A stretch of DNA of 64,000 nucleotides from Planctomycetota bacterium (GCA_009691715.1 SIAN01000007.1:1-64000), one strand, 5' to 3'; numbered from the stretch's first letter, positions 43,546 through 54,526 are shown. The notes: generated from the sequence alone by a model not told the origin. Translations and numbers: made by a program.

Positions 43546-44916
43546 TCACCCCCCCGGCAGCAGCGCCCCCGCGATCGCGACTCTCTCATCGGGGGCCAAC
43601 CTGAGCCGATGCTCGTTGCGAACGTAAGGGGCTCCGAGGTGAAGGGTCGCTTCCTCGCCGAGTGCGGGGAGGTGGACGGTGCCGTCGGCGGCGAGCGGAA
43701 TCAGGAATGCGCCGGTGGCGACGTGCAGGCCGATCCAGGTCGGCCGCAGCGGTGGCGGGTCGACTTGCACAAAGGTGGTCGCCCGCTCTTCGAGCAGGAG
43801 GATGCAGCCGCTGCCGGTCGGTGCGATGGCGCCGAGGCGGCGGCCGAAGCGGGCGCGAGCACCCGCGGTGAAGGCGATCACTTCAACCGCGGTGGCGTCC
43901 GCGCGCGCCTCGATCGGCAGTCCGACTTCGCCCTCGAGGTCGGCCTGTACCGAGAACGCCGCGGCGGGCAACTCGCATGCGCGGCCGGTGTCGCGCGCGA
44001 TGCACCACGCGCCCGGCGCCGGCTCGCCGTTCGAGAGAAGCGCGGTGCAGTCACGGCGCACGACGGCGCCGGCCGGCGCCAACTGATCGGCCTTGCGTTC
44101 GTGCCAATCGAGCCAGACCGCTGCAGCAGGATCCTCGCTCCGCGAACCGGCGTCGATCGCGACCTCGATCGAGCGCCAGAAGCCGAACGCCTCGTCGCTG
44201 GCTTCGCGGCGCGTGAGCCGTCCGCCGGCCAGCAGCACGATCCCCCGCGGCCTGCCCGCCGACCAACTGAGATGGTCGCGATCGAGCGTCACGACGTCGA
44301 AGCTGCACCAGGTTGGATGGCGCCACGGTTGCTCGGGAAAGAGGCGCACGCGACCGGAACGCGCGCCTCCCGGTTCGAGGTCGCGCACTTCCGCTCCCGG
44401 CAGCGGTGCGCGATCGGGCGACAACCGCTGCAGTTCGAACTCGATGGCGACCTGTGCGCGGGCGTCCGTCGCCTCGATCACCAATCGCGCCAGCACGCCG
44501 CCGCCGTCGTCGCGGGCCCGGATCGTTCGCAGCAGCCGTTCATCACCGGCAACGGCGAGGTTGTTCGCGACGGTCGCCACCGGCCGGCCGTCATCGCCGG
44601 AGTCGAACGCGAGCGCGTGCCACTCCGAGGCGGAAAGAGCGGCGAACCGGGCATGAGCGAGGCCACGCTGTGCCGTCGGGGTGCCGCGCCGCGGGGTGAG
44701 GATCGTCCCGAGCGCGCAAAGGTCAAGTGCGAGCAGGCCGTCCGCGTCGCAGCGCGCTACCAGGTCGACCACGCCGTCGTCGAGCAGCGAGACCGAGACC
44801 GGCTCCAACCCCACCTCGACGCGGCGCGACTCGAACTTCTCGGCGAGCCAGGCCGGCGGCGGGTCGTCGGCGACGAGCGAGGCGAGTGCGATGGCGGCGG
44901 CGGGTCGGGCAAACAT
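43546..44916 (-). CDS. Secreted or envelope protein of unknown function
   Basis: 456 aa from the ATG at 44916 (MFARPAAAIALASLVADDPPP). The hydrophobic start could be a short signal peptide, though it lacks a strong charge pattern. The rest is beta-rich (VEVGLEPVSVSLLDDGVVDL, AQVAIEFELQRLSPD, EVIAFTAGARARFGRRLG) and ends LRLAPDERVAIAGALLPGG, suggesting several immunoglobulin- or carboxypeptidase-regulatory-like domains. No family recognised. It is divergent from the MoxR-Bat operon. Confidence 0.6.
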   Translation of the reverse strand: MFARPAAAIALASLVADDPPPAWLAEKFESRRVEVGLEPVSVSLLDDGVVDLVARCDADGLLALDLCALGTILTPRRGTPTAQRGLAHARFAALSASEWHALAFDSGDDGRPVATVANNLAVAGDERLLRTIRARDDGGGVLARLVIEATDARAQVAIEFELQRLSPDRAPLPGAEVRDLEPGGARSGRVRLFPEQPWRHPTWCSFDVVTLDRDHLSWSAGRPRGIVLLAGGRLTRREASDEAFGFWRSIEVAIDAGSRSEDPAAAVWLDWHERKADQLAPAGAVVRRDCTALLSNGEPAPGAWCIARDTGRACELPAAAFSVQADLEGEVGLPIEARADATAVEVIAFTAGARARFGRRLGAIAPTGSGCILLLEERATTFVQVDPPPLRPTWIGLHVATGAFLIPLAADGTVHLPALGEEATLHLGAPYVRNEHRLRLAPDERVAIAGALLPGG

Positions 44917-45032
44917 GGGTCGGGAGGATACGGCGCTCCGGGGAGCACACTTGTCGGCGGCCGCACTATCGTTGGCGCCCTTCGTTCGTAGGAGTCGCCG
45001 CCGGGGGAACCTCCGACGGGACGGGTTCACGT

Positions 45033-45099
45033 GGAACCAATGCCGGTGGAACGAATGCACCCGGAACGAATGCAGGCGGAACGAATGCACCCGGAACGA

Positions 45100-45102
<3 letters not shown>
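45033..45102 (+). repeat. 15-bp tandem repeat carrying five in-frame ATG codons upstream of moxR
   Basis: Five units begin with GGAAC at 45033, 45048, 45063, 45078 and 45093 (unit GGAACGAATGCACCC with variants). Each carries an ATG in the moxR frame (45040, 45055, 45070, 45085, 45100). Translated, the array reads ERMHPERMQAERMHPERM. Because units are 15 bp, expansion keeps the frame. A -10-like TATCGT lies upstream at 44967-44972. Confidence 0.85.
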
Positions 45103-46085
<983 letters not shown>

Positions 46086-46089
<4 letters not shown>

Positions 46090-47096
46090 GCGGCACCGAG
46101 CGCGCGGGCGAGACCGTGGCGATGGCAGACGGCGCGGACGATCCGGTCAGCGCGGTGCTGCGCCAGGTGCGGCGCGTCGAGATCGTCGCGCGCCGCGCGG
46201 TGAATGACCTGCTGGCGGGGCAGTACCACTCCGCCTTCCGCGGCCGCGGCATGGAGTTCGATGAAGTCCGCGAATACCAGCCGGGCGACGAGATCCGGAC
46301 CATCGACTGGAACGTCACGGCGCGCGCGGGAACGCCGTTCATCAAGCGCTTCAAGGAGGAGCGCGAGCTGACCGTGATGTTCCTCGTCGACGAGTCGGGT
46401 TCAACCGCGTTCGGCAGCGGCGTGGAGACGCGCCGCCGCGCGCAGGCGAAGTGCGCCGCGCTGCTGATGTTCACGGCGCTCGCGAACCAGGACAAGGTCG
46501 GTCTCGCGACCTTCGCCGACGGGCCGCGCCGCTACTTCCCTCCGCGCAAGGGGCGTGGCGCCGTGTTGCGTCTGGTGCGCGAACTGTTCGGCGCGCCGGA
46601 ACCTGCCGCGACATCCTCGGACACGTCCTCGATCACCACCTCGATCGGCCCCACGCTCGACTGGCTGAACCGAGTGCAGAAGCGGCGCTGCGTGTCCTTC
46701 CTCCTCTCCGACTTCCTCGACCCGGCGCTCCACTCCCCCGCCTTCGCGCGCACGCTCGCCGCCACTGCGCGTCGCCACGACCTGATCGCGGTCGAACTGC
46801 GCGACCCGCGCGAACGCGAGCTTCCGGCTGCCGGCCTGATCACCTTTGTCGACCTCGAGACCGGCGCGCGACGGACGCTCGACAGCGCGAGCGCGAACGT
46901 GCGCGACTGGTGGCGGCGCAAGCAAGCCGCGCGCGAGGCGGCACTCGCGGAACTGCTGCGCCGCTGCGGTGTCGACCTGCTCGCGGTGACGCTGCCCGAC
47001 GCGACCGCGCCGATCCGGCCGGGCCGCGACGCGTTGCTCGATGAATTCAGTGCGCAACTGAAGGCGCTGTTCCGGCGGCGGGAGCTGCGGCGATGA
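46086..47096 (+). CDS. DUF58 domain protein with VWA-like fold
   Basis: 336 aa, GTG 46086 overlapping the moxR stop. The DUF58 signature is complete: FRGRGMEFDEVREYQPGDE, IRTIDWNVTARAGTPFIKRF, KEERELTVMFLVDESGSTAFG with a D-x-S-x-S metal site, then ALANQDKVGLATFAD and SFLLSDFLDP. Soluble. In such operons the DUF58 protein is the usual partner of MoxR. Inferred role: link between the ATPase and the membrane Bat proteins. Confidence 0.9.
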
Positions 47097-48037
47097 GCGC
47101 GGTGAGGCGCGACGAACCGCTGCGCTCCAAGGTGGCCGAGAACGGCCCGGTGCGCGCCTGGCTCGAGCTCGAGCCGGCCGCGCCGCGCCTCTCCGACCTC
47201 CCGGTGTTGCGAATCGTCGTCGACGCGGCGCCGGGCGTCGTGATCGAACGGCCGCGCTTCGGCGAACTGGTCGCCGACTTCCGCATCCGCGACTTCCGCG
47301 AACCACGTCCGCAGACCATCGACGGCCGCGAGCGGACGATCCAGGAGTACGTGCTCGAACCCCAGAGCTCGGGCACCCAGATCGTGCTGCCGTTCCCGAT
47401 CGGCTTCCTCGATCGCCGCCAGGACGGCGACGGTCAGCGTCACGTGGTCGAGACCGAGTCGCTGACGATCGAGGTCGCGTCGCTCGCCGGCGATGCCACG
47501 CCGAGCCTCACCGCGCTCGCACCGGCAGAACGCCCGGTCGCGATCGAGGCGCCAACGCTGCTGTGGTGGCCGTTCGCGGCCGGCGGGCTTTCGCTGGCGC
47601 TGTTCGTCACGGCCTGGCTGCGCCGGCAACGACTGGCGGCTGCGGCCGTCCCGCCGACGCCGCTCGAGCTCGCCGAGCGCGAACTCGCCCTGCTGCTCGC
47701 CCGCGATCCGGATGGGCAGGGCGACGTGAAGCTCTTCTTCGTCGAGCTGACCGCCATCGTGCGCCGTCACGTCGAGCGCACCACCAGCGTGCATGCGCCC
47801 GAGCAGACGACCGAAGAGTTCCTGCGCGCGATCCAGGGCCATCCCGCCTTCGACGCGGCGAGCGGCACGCGACTGCGCGCCTTCCTCGAAGCAGCCGACT
47901 TGGTGAAGTTCGGCGGCCAGCGCCCGCACGTCGAGGCGATCTCCGCCAGCGTCGCGCGCGCGCGCGAGTTCCTTCACGAGCTCATCGCGACCGGCCCCGT
48001 CGCGACCCGCACCATCGCCAACGGAGCCGCGCGATGA
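47093..48037 (+). CDS. Bat-operon membrane protein (DUF4381-like)
   Basis: 314 aa, ATGA-coupled to the DUF58 gene. The N-terminal domain (about 10-150) is beta-rich (RAWLELEPAAPRLSDLPVL, TQIVLPFPIGFLDRRQ). One TM helix lies near 161-180 (LLWWPFAAGGLSLALFVTAWL). The C-terminal cytoplasmic part (LELAERELALLLARDPDGQG, FFVELTAIVRRHVERTTSVHAPEQTTEEFL) matches the style of DUF4381/BatD C-terminal regions. It looks like a short BatD-type protein and may be its partner. Confidence 0.75.
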   Translation: MSAVRRDEPLRSKVAENGPVRAWLELEPAAPRLSDLPVLRIVVDAAPGVVIERPRFGELVADFRIRDFREPRPQTIDGRERTIQEYVLEPQSSGTQIVLPFPIGFLDRRQDGDGQRHVVETESLTIEVASLAGDATPSLTALAPAERPVAIEAPTLLWWPFAAGGLSLALFVTAWLRRQRLAAAAVPPTPLELAERELALLLARDPDGQGDVKLFFVELTAIVRRHVERTTSVHAPEQTTEEFLRAIQGHPAFDAASGTRLRAFLEAADLVKFGGQRPHVEAISASVARAREFLHELIATGPVATRTIANGAAR

Positions 48038-49113
48038 GCGGCACGCTCGCGGGACTGCGCTTCGGCGAGCCGCGCGCGCTGCTCGGGCTGCTGCTGCTCG
48101 TCGTCATTGCCCTGTGGCTGGCACGCCGCGGCCGCGGCGCGCTCCGGTTCTCGAGCCAGGCGCTGTTCGACGGCGCGCCGGTCACGTTCGCGCAGCGGCT
48201 CGCCGGCTGGCTTGCGCGCGGGCGCTGGCTCGCGCTTGGTCTGCTGGTGATCGCACTGGCGCGGCCGCAGCGCGGACTCGAAGAGCATCGGCTGCGCGCC
48301 GACGGGATCGCGATCGTGATGGCGATCGATCGTTCCGGCTCGATGCGCGCCCTCGACTTCGAGCAGGACGGCCAGCGGCAGGACCGTCTCACCGTGGTGA
48401 AGCAGGTCTTCCGTGACTTCGTCGCCGGCCGTGACGGTCTCGGCGGAAGACCCGACGACCTGATCGGCCTGGTCTCGTTCGGCGGCTGGCCGGAGGAACG
48501 CTGCCCGCTGACGCTCGACCACGGGGCGTTGCAGGACGCACTCGCTGCCGTAGAGATCCCGGAACCATGGGCCGACGCTCGCGGCCGTCCGGTCGCCGAT
48601 GAGCTGTATCAGGAATCGGTCGCGACCGCGATCGGCGATGCGCTGGCGATGTCAGTCGAGCGGGCGCAGGCGGCGCCGGCGAAGAGCAAGGTGGTGATCC
48701 TGCTCTCCGATGGCGAGAACACCGCCGGCGTGCTCGACCCGGTCGAGGCGGCCGAGGCGGCGCGCGATCTCGGCGTGCGCGTGCACACGATCGGCGTCGG
48801 CACGACCGGGCGCGTGCCGTTCCCGCAGCGCGACCGTTTCGGACAGGTGAGCTACGTCGCGATGGACGTGCAGCTCGACGAGAAGACGCTGCGCGCGGTC
48901 GCCGAAACGACCGGAGGACGGTACTGGAATGCGCAGGATCGCACGGCGCTGACGCATGTCTACGAGCAGATCGACTCGCTCGAGAAGACGGCGGTCGAAG
49001 CCGGCGGCTACGTCGAGTGGCGGGAGCTCTACCGTTGGCTGCTGCTGCCGGTCGGACTGCTGCTCCTGTTCGAGAGCGTGCTCGGCGCGACGCGACTGCG
49101 GACGCTGCCATGA
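48034..49113 (+). CDS. batA: BatA-like von Willebrand A membrane protein
   Basis: 359 aa from the ATG at 48034, coupled by ATGA. Two N-terminal TM helices (ALLGLLLLVVIALWLA and RWLALGLLVIALARPQ), the ALARPQ signature preceding a VWA domain, an intact MIDAS motif (AIDRSGSMRALDF), VVILLSDGENTAGVLDP, VHTIGVGT, and a C-terminal TM (LLLPVGLLLLFESVLG). This is the BatA layout: a VWA domain facing the periplasm between membrane helices. By family knowledge, part of the Bacteroides aerotolerance complex. Confidence 0.9.
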   Translation: MSGTLAGLRFGEPRALLGLLLLVVIALWLARRGRGALRFSSQALFDGAPVTFAQRLAGWLARGRWLALGLLVIALARPQRGLEEHRLRADGIAIVMAIDRSGSMRALDFEQDGQRQDRLTVVKQVFRDFVAGRDGLGGRPDDLIGLVSFGGWPEERCPLTLDHGALQDALAAVEIPEPWADARGRPVADELYQESVATAIGDALAMSVERAQAAPAKSKVVILLSDGENTAGVLDPVEAAEAARDLGVRVHTIGVGTTGRVPFPQRDRFGQVSYVAMDVQLDEKTLRAVAETTGGRYWNAQDRTALTHVYEQIDSLEKTAVEAGGYVEWRELYRWLLLPVGLLLLFESVLGATRLRTLP

Positions 49114-49123
49114 GGACCTGCTG

Positions 49124-51757
49124 ATGTCGGCGCTCCATTTCGACGATCCGAGCTGGTTGCAGGCGCTCTGGCTGCTGTTGCCGTTGGCCGCGTTGCTGAT
49201 CCGCGGTGAGCGCTGTCGGCGCGCATCGACACTCGCGTTCCTGGCGCCGTCGCGCGCGAACGAACTGCTGCCGCCGATCGGCGGAGCGCGACCTTGGCTC
49301 GCGATCGGCGGCCAGTTGCTCGGCGGCGCGGCGTTGATCGTGGCTGCGGCCGGACCGCGCGCCGGCGTCTCGGTCGAGCCGGCGCGCCAACGCGGAGCCG
49401 ATCTGATCGTCGCGCTCGACGTCAGCAAGTCGATGCTCTCGGCCGACGTCGCGCCGAACCGGCTCGAGCGCGCGAAGTCGGACGTCCGCGACCTCGCCGA
49501 CAGCGTCGTCGGCCACCGCCTCGGCCTCGTGCTCTTCGCCGGCCGCGCCGTCGTCGCCTGCCCGCTCACCACCGATCGCGCCTTCTTCCTCGGCGCGCTC
49601 GATCGCGCCTCGCCCGCCAGCGCGCCCCGCGGCGGCACGGCGATCGGCGACGCCCTGCGCACGGCGCTCACCGCGCTGCCCGCGGCCCACGACCGCGACC
49701 AGGCCGTCGTGCTGCTCACCGACGGCGAGGACCACGACTCGTTTCCGATCGAGGCGGCCAAGCAATCGACCGAACGCGGCGTGCGCGTCTTCACCGTCGG
49801 GTTGGGCGATCCCGGCGAAGGCGCGCGCGTGCCGGTCGCCGGCGACGACGGTGGCTCGACGTTCCTGAAGCACGACGGCCAGGAGGTCTGGTCGAAGCTC
49901 GAGGAGAACGTGCTCACCGAGATCGCGACGACCACCGGCGGGGCCTACGTGCCCGCGCGCACCAGCGCCTACGACCTCGGCAAGCTCTACCGTGACCACC
50001 TCGCGCAACTCGCGATCGGTGATCTCGGCACCAGCCGGCGCCAGCGGCACACTCCGCGCTTCCAGTGGTGCGTCGCGGCCGGACTGCTGTTGCTGCTGTC
50101 ATCGAGAATCCTCGGTGAACGGCCGAAGCGCCGCGGTGCCGCACCGGCCACGCCTGCGCTCCTCGGAACGGCGGCGGCGCTGTTGCTGTCGGCGTTGCCC
50201 GCCAGCGCACAGGAAGCGCCGCGCGCCGCGCAACGGGATGCCGCCGCAGCGGTCGAGCGCGGCCTCGGCCAGTTCGATGGCGGCGATGCGGCGTTGGCGC
50301 TCGCGGAGTTCGAGACTGCCGCAGCTCTGCTTCCGGCTGAACTCGCGATCGCCTTCGATCGTGGCTGTGCGAAGCTCGCCGCGGGAGATCTCGACGGCGC
50401 CGATGGCGACTTCGCACGGGTCGCGGCAGCGCGGGACAGCACGCTCGCGGCCAAGGCGCGCTTCAATCGAGCGGACGTCGCGGTGGCGCGCGCCAGGAAG
50501 GCGCTCGGCGACCAGCCGGAGGAGGCCACCGGCGAGACTCGGGCCAGCGCCGTGGACGCAATCGAGACGGCGATCGGTCATCTGCGTTCCTGCCTCGCGC
50601 TCGCACCCGACCACCGCGATGCGCGCGCCAACCTCGAGCAGCTCCGCGCCTGGCTCAAGTGGATCGCCGACGTCTGGGCGCAGCGCGACCGTGAACAACG
50701 TCGAAAGGATCTCGACGTGCTCCAGTTCCTCGACTGGCTGTTCGGTGAGGAGGGCAAGGTGCGCGGCGCTGCACGAGCGCTCGGCCGCGAGGATGACTCA
50801 CCGTTGCGGCGCGCGGCGCAGGAAGCGTTGCGACTCCAACAGAAGTCGCTCGAAGACGAATTGCCGGCACTGAAGGAGAAGTTGGCAAACGTGGTACAGG
50901 AGGCGGCCGAGGCCGCGAGCGCGCCGTCGGCGCCGGGAGCCGGAACGCCGCCCGCCCCGCCTTCTCCGCCGCCCGATCCGGCGCAGTTCGAGGCAGCGAT
51001 GCGCTCGCTCGCGGGTGCGGTCGACGCGATCGGTGCGTCGATGGCAAGCACGCGCCAGGCGCTCGCCGGCGGGCAGTGGACGCTCGCGGATCAGTCAGGT
51101 CATGCCGCACAGCAAGGACTCGAACAACTCTGGTACGCGCTTGCCGACTTCGGCGGACTCGTGCAGCGCGGACTGACTGGCGCTGATGCCCTGGTCCAAG
51201 GTTGCGAGGCATTCGACGCCGCGGAGCCGCAGCCGACGCTCCACGAGCAGGCCGAACGGAACGCAACGCTTGCCGAGGTCCTGGCGCCGCACGCGGAAGC
51301 GGCGCAAGGACAGCAGGAGCTGGCGGCGGCTTGCGCCAAGGCGATCGAGTCGGCGCCGGCCATCGCCGAACAGGCGCGTGCGGCGGCGGCGGCGCTCGGA
51401 TTGTCCGACGCCGCGACCGCGCTGCCGGCCGCGAAAGAGGCGCAACGGTTGCTGAAGGAGATCGCCGACCTGCTGCCAAAGCAGGACCCGAAGGACGAAC
51501 AGCAGCAGGATCAGAAACAGGATCAACCGCCGAAGGAACAGCAGGAGCAGCAACCGCAGGAGCCGAAGGACCCATCCGAACCGAAGCCGCCCACCGACCC
51601 GAAAGACGACGGCCAGCCCTCGCCTGAACGCAAGCGCGAGCAGGCGCAGGCGTTGCTGCGCAAGGCTCTCGAACGGGCGAAGCAGAAGCACGACGAGCAG
51701 CAGAAGGCGGAGCAGGCGGTGCTGATCGGGCCGGGAGGCGTCGACCGTGACTGGTGA
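49124..51757 (+). CDS. batB: BatB/BatC-like fusion: VWA, TPR and charged Gln-rich tail
   Basis: 877 aa from the ATG at 49124 (GAGG upstream). N-terminal TMs (LQALWLLLPLAALLI and LLGGAALIVAAAGPRA) lead into a VWA domain with MIDAS ALDVSKSMLSADVAPNR and VVLLTDGEDHDSFPIE. A further TM near 310-330 is followed by TPR-like repeats (ERGLGQFDGGDAALALAEFE, LAAGDLDGADGDFARVA). A helical region with a Pro-rich stretch follows (AGTPPAPPSPPPDP). The last about 90 residues are Gln/Glu/Lys/Pro-rich and coiled (KDEQQQDQKQDQPPKEQQEQ). In Bacteroides the VWA (BatB) and TPR (BatC) parts are separate genes, so this appears to be a fusion. Confidence 0.87.
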   Translation: MSALHFDDPSWLQALWLLLPLAALLIRGERCRRASTLAFLAPSRANELLPPIGGARPWLAIGGQLLGGAALIVAAAGPRAGVSVEPARQRGADLIVALDVSKSMLSADVAPNRLERAKSDVRDLADSVVGHRLGLVLFAGRAVVACPLTTDRAFFLGALDRASPASAPRGGTAIGDALRTALTALPAAHDRDQAVVLLTDGEDHDSFPIEAAKQSTERGVRVFTVGLGDPGEGARVPVAGDDGGSTFLKHDGQEVWSKLEENVLTEIATTTGGAYVPARTSAYDLGKLYRDHLAQLAIGDLGTSRRQRHTPRFQWCVAAGLLLLLSSRILGERPKRRGAAPATPALLGTAAALLLSALPASAQEAPRAAQRDAAAAVERGLGQFDGGDAALALAEFETAAALLPAELAIAFDRGCAKLAAGDLDGADGDFARVAAARDSTLAAKARFNRADVAVARARKALGDQPEEATGETRASAVDAIETAIGHLRSCLALAPDHRDARANLEQLRAWLKWIADVWAQRDREQRRKDLDVLQFLDWLFGEEGKVRGAARALGREDDSPLRRAAQEALRLQQKSLEDELPALKEKLANVVQEAAEAASAPSAPGAGTPPAPPSPPPDPAQFEAAMRSLAGAVDAIGASMASTRQALAGGQWTLADQSGHAAQQGLEQLWYALADFGGLVQRGLTGADALVQGCEAFDAAEPQPTLHEQAERNATLAEVLAPHAEAAQGQQELAAACAKAIESAPAIAEQARAAAAALGLSDAATALPAAKEAQRLLKEIADLLPKQDPKDEQQQDQKQDQPPKEQQEQQPQEPKDPSEPKPPTDPKDDGQPSPERKREQAQALLRKALERAKQKHDEQQKAEQAVLIGPGGVDRDW

Positions 51758-53729
51758 GCGACGCTTCCGCTCGCTGCGGCACCTGCTGGTGGCGTGGAGC
51801 GCCGGACTCCTCTTCGTCTGCTTCGCCGGGGGTGCGGACGCGTTCGCGCGCCAGGTTCCGCGCGTCGAATGCACGCTGGCGCGCGACACGGTGTTCGAGG
51901 GCGAGCCGGTCGACTACACGATCGCCGTGCTCGACGCCGAGGCCTCGCCGCCCGACCTGTCGGAGTTCGCCGAGTTCGACGTCGCGCCGATCGACTCCCA
52001 GAGCATCCACTCGAGCCAACTCTCGATCGTGAACGGCCGTCGCCTCCGCGTCGACCGCGTCGGGATCGAGTACCGCTATCAGCTCGCTCCGAAGCTGCGC
52101 GGGACGCTCACGGTGCCCGGCGCCACCGTCATCGCCGATGGCAAGACCTTCCGCGGCAACACGCTCACGCTGACGGTCACGGCTCCGGACGATCAGGGGC
52201 GGCTGCGCCTCATGCTCGAAGTCACGCCGAAGGAGTGCTACCCGCAGCGACCGGTGGTATTGCGCCTCGCCATCGCCGTGCGGCGTCCCGACGGCGACCC
52301 GCAGGACCGCGATCCTGTGCTGCTGCTCAGCCAACTCGAGTCGCCTGAGCCGCCGATGCTGCGCCTGCCGTGGCTCGATTTCCCGACCGGACTCGGAGCG
52401 GACGACTGGGTGGCCTGGCTGCAACCGCAGCAGATCCGCGGCGGTCGCGGCGGTTTCGCGATCAACGAGAAGCCAGTGCAAGGCGGAGTGCCGTTGTTCC
52501 TGTTCAACGATCGACCGCGCTACGCACAGTTCGATCTCGGTGGCCGTCGGGCGACTTCGGCCGACGCCCCTCTCCTCGACGGTCTTAAAGGCGCCCCCGG
52601 CGAGTGGTACGTCTATTCGCTCGAACGACGCTTCACGCCGACGCAATGCGGCCGCTTTGACTTTGCGCCGGCCTCGCTCAAGGGCCGTTTCATCGCTTCG
52701 CTCGACGGTCGACGCGCCAACCTCGACGACCTGTTCACGCGCAGCGGTGCGGCCGACTTGGTCGTGCGCGAGCCGCCAGCGGAAGGGCGCCCTGAAGGCT
52801 GGCGCAACGCGATCGGCGCGTTCAAGCTCGCGGCCGACATCTCTCCGCGGACTGCACGTGTCGGCGATCCACTGACGCTCACGCTTCGCATCACCGGGAA
52901 CGGAAACCTTGACGAACTCGTCGCCCCCGACCTCGCGGTGTTGCCCTCCTTCACCGCGGCTTTCCGGGTCCATCCCGGCACGGCCGAAAGCCGCGACGGC
53001 GCGCGCCTCCTCACCTGGAGCCTTCGACCACTCGCGGCGACGACTCGCGAAGTGCCGCCGATCCCTTTTCCCTGGTTCGATCCCGAGAAGAGCCGCTGGA
53101 TCGAGACCGCCACACCACCGCTCGCGATCGAGGTGAGCGAGGCGATCGCTCTCGACCCTGGCGCCATCGTCGCCGCGCCCAAGGCGCCACGTGCCGGCGC
53201 CGAACTCGCGGCGCAGCAGGGCGGCGTCTTCGCCCACGATTCCGATCCACGCTCTCTCGGCGACGAGCGTGCCGACTGGCGAGCACACGCGCTCTTCTCC
53301 GCTTCGCTGCCGCTCGCGACTCTGGCTCTGCTCGGAGCGCACGGGGCGTGGATCCGCCGCCGCGCCGATCCGCGGGCGCAAAGGCGACGCAAGGCGCTCG
53401 GCCGCGCGCGCGAACGCTGCGCGCTGGCGGAGCGAAGCGGCGGCGAAGCGCTGTCGGTCGCGCGCGACCTGCGCGCGGCGCTGCTCGGGTTCGTCGCCGA
53501 TCTCGTCGACGGTCGCGAGGAGGCGTTGACGGCGCGCGAGGCGATGGAGGCGCTGGTCGCGGCCGGCGTCGATGCCACCCGCACAAACTCGCTCAAGTCC
53601 GTGCTCGACGAGCTCGAGGCACTGCGGTTCGGTGGCACCCCGCCGCCCGTCGCCGCGCTGTCGGTGCAGGCTCGAGGACAGCTCGACACGCTCGCCGCGG
53701 CGCTCGCGCGCAACGGAGCGCGGCGATGA
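51747..53729 (+). CDS. batD: BatD-like oxygen tolerance protein
   Basis: 660 aa, GTG at 51747 with GGGAGG upstream, overlapping the batB end by 11 bases. Signal-like N-terminus (LLVAWSAGLLFVCFAGGADA). Long beta-sandwich ectodomain with the BatD features VFEGEPVDYTIAVLDAEASP, YRYQLAPKLRGTLTVPGATV, LTLTLRITGNGNLDELVAPDL and LLTWSLRPLAATTREVPPIPFPWFDP. A TM near 520 (LFSASLPLATLALLGAHGAW) is followed by a cytoplasmic helical tail. Matches BatD proteins in length and order. Confidence 0.88.
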   Translation: MTGERRFRSLRHLLVAWSAGLLFVCFAGGADAFARQVPRVECTLARDTVFEGEPVDYTIAVLDAEASPPDLSEFAEFDVAPIDSQSIHSSQLSIVNGRRLRVDRVGIEYRYQLAPKLRGTLTVPGATVIADGKTFRGNTLTLTVTAPDDQGRLRLMLEVTPKECYPQRPVVLRLAIAVRRPDGDPQDRDPVLLLSQLESPEPPMLRLPWLDFPTGLGADDWVAWLQPQQIRGGRGGFAINEKPVQGGVPLFLFNDRPRYAQFDLGGRRATSADAPLLDGLKGAPGEWYVYSLERRFTPTQCGRFDFAPASLKGRFIASLDGRRANLDDLFTRSGAADLVVREPPAEGRPEGWRNAIGAFKLAADISPRTARVGDPLTLTLRITGNGNLDELVAPDLAVLPSFTAAFRVHPGTAESRDGARLLTWSLRPLAATTREVPPIPFPWFDPEKSRWIETATPPLAIEVSEAIALDPGAIVAAPKAPRAGAELAAQQGGVFAHDSDPRSLGDERADWRAHALFSASLPLATLALLGAHGAWIRRRADPRAQRRRKALGRARERCALAERSGGEALSVARDLRAALLGFVADLVDGREEALTAREAMEALVAAGVDATRTNSLKSVLDELEALRFGGTPPPVAALSVQARGQLDTLAAALARNGARR

Positions 53730-54526
53730 GCGCTGCCGCGTCCGTGCGAGGGGTCGCCTCGGCCGTGCGGGCAATCGCGCTCCTGACCTTGCTGCCGGCC
53801 TGCACGAAGGCCCCGGCGCTGGACGAGCTTGATCGGTTCGCCGATGCCAACCAGAGGCTGGCGCAGGCGACGTCCGTCGAGGAGTGCCGCGCCGCCGCAT
53901 CCCGCTACGAGGAGCTGTTGGAGCGCGGTGGCGACAACGGCGCCGTGCTCCACGCGCTCGGCAACGCCTGCTTCCGCGCCGGCTCGAAGGGCCGCGCGAT
54001 CGCAGCGTGGCAGCGCGCGCGCTTGCTGCACCCGCGTGACCCGTGGCTCGCCGCGAACCTCGTGCAGGCACGGGCTGGATTGCCGCCGCAGCCCACCGCA
54101 CTGACGGACGAACTGCTGTTCTGGCGCGACGACCTCTCCGAACGCGAACAAGCCTGGGCGCTGTCGATCAGCGTGGCGCTCGCGTGTGTGGCATTCGCCG
54201 TCTCCCGCCGGTCGCAGCGGGCAAGGATTCCCGCACGCGGGCTCGCTTGGTTGACCACCTTCGCAGCGCTCATCTGCGCAGCGACATTCGCGCGCACCGT
54301 GCAGCAAACCGCATTCACCCGCCATGCAGCGATCGTGGTCGACCCGGGTGCTGCGCCGGCGGTGGTGCGCAAGGGCGACGCCGACAGCTTTGAGCCGGCG
54401 CTCACGGAACCGCTCGCGGACGGCGTCGAATGCCTCGTCGTCGGGGAACGCGGTGACTGGCGGCAAATCGAGTTGCCCGGGGGACTCTCGGGGTGGGTGC
54501 CGGCGCAGCGGCTCGCGATCTGGTGA
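53726..54526 (+). CDS. batE: BatE-like lipoprotein with TPR, TM and SH3-type domain
   Basis: 266 aa, ATGA-coupled to batD. Lipobox PAC after a hydrophobic segment (AIALLTLLPACTKAP). TPR-like region (ASRYEELLERGGDNGAVLHALGNACFRAG, split here as ASRYEELLERGG and NGAVLHALGNACFRAG). Two TMs near 140-200 (ALSISVALACVAFAV, GLAWLTTFAALICAATF). The C-terminal 60 residues form an SH3-like domain (ECLVVGERGDWRQIELPGG, LSGWVPAQRLAIW). This order is that of BatE. It closes the operon; no clear terminator is seen in 54527-54590. Confidence 0.82.
   Translation: MSAAASVRGVASAVRAIALLTLLPACTKAPALDELDRFADANQRLAQATSVEECRAAASRYEELLERGGDNGAVLHALGNACFRAGSKGRAIAAWQRARLLHPRDPWLAANLVQARAGLPPQPTALTDELLFWRDDLSEREQAWALSISVALACVAFAVSRRSQRARIPARGLAWLTTFAALICAATFARTVQQTAFTRHAAIVVDPGAAPAVVRKGDADSFEPALTEPLADGVECLVVGERGDWRQIELPGGLSGWVPAQRLAIW

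Noticed and set aside
51747..51757. Frameshift between batB and batD
   Set aside because: The 11-base overlap has a good ribosome binding site for the batD GTG and both proteins look complete, so this is normal translational coupling.
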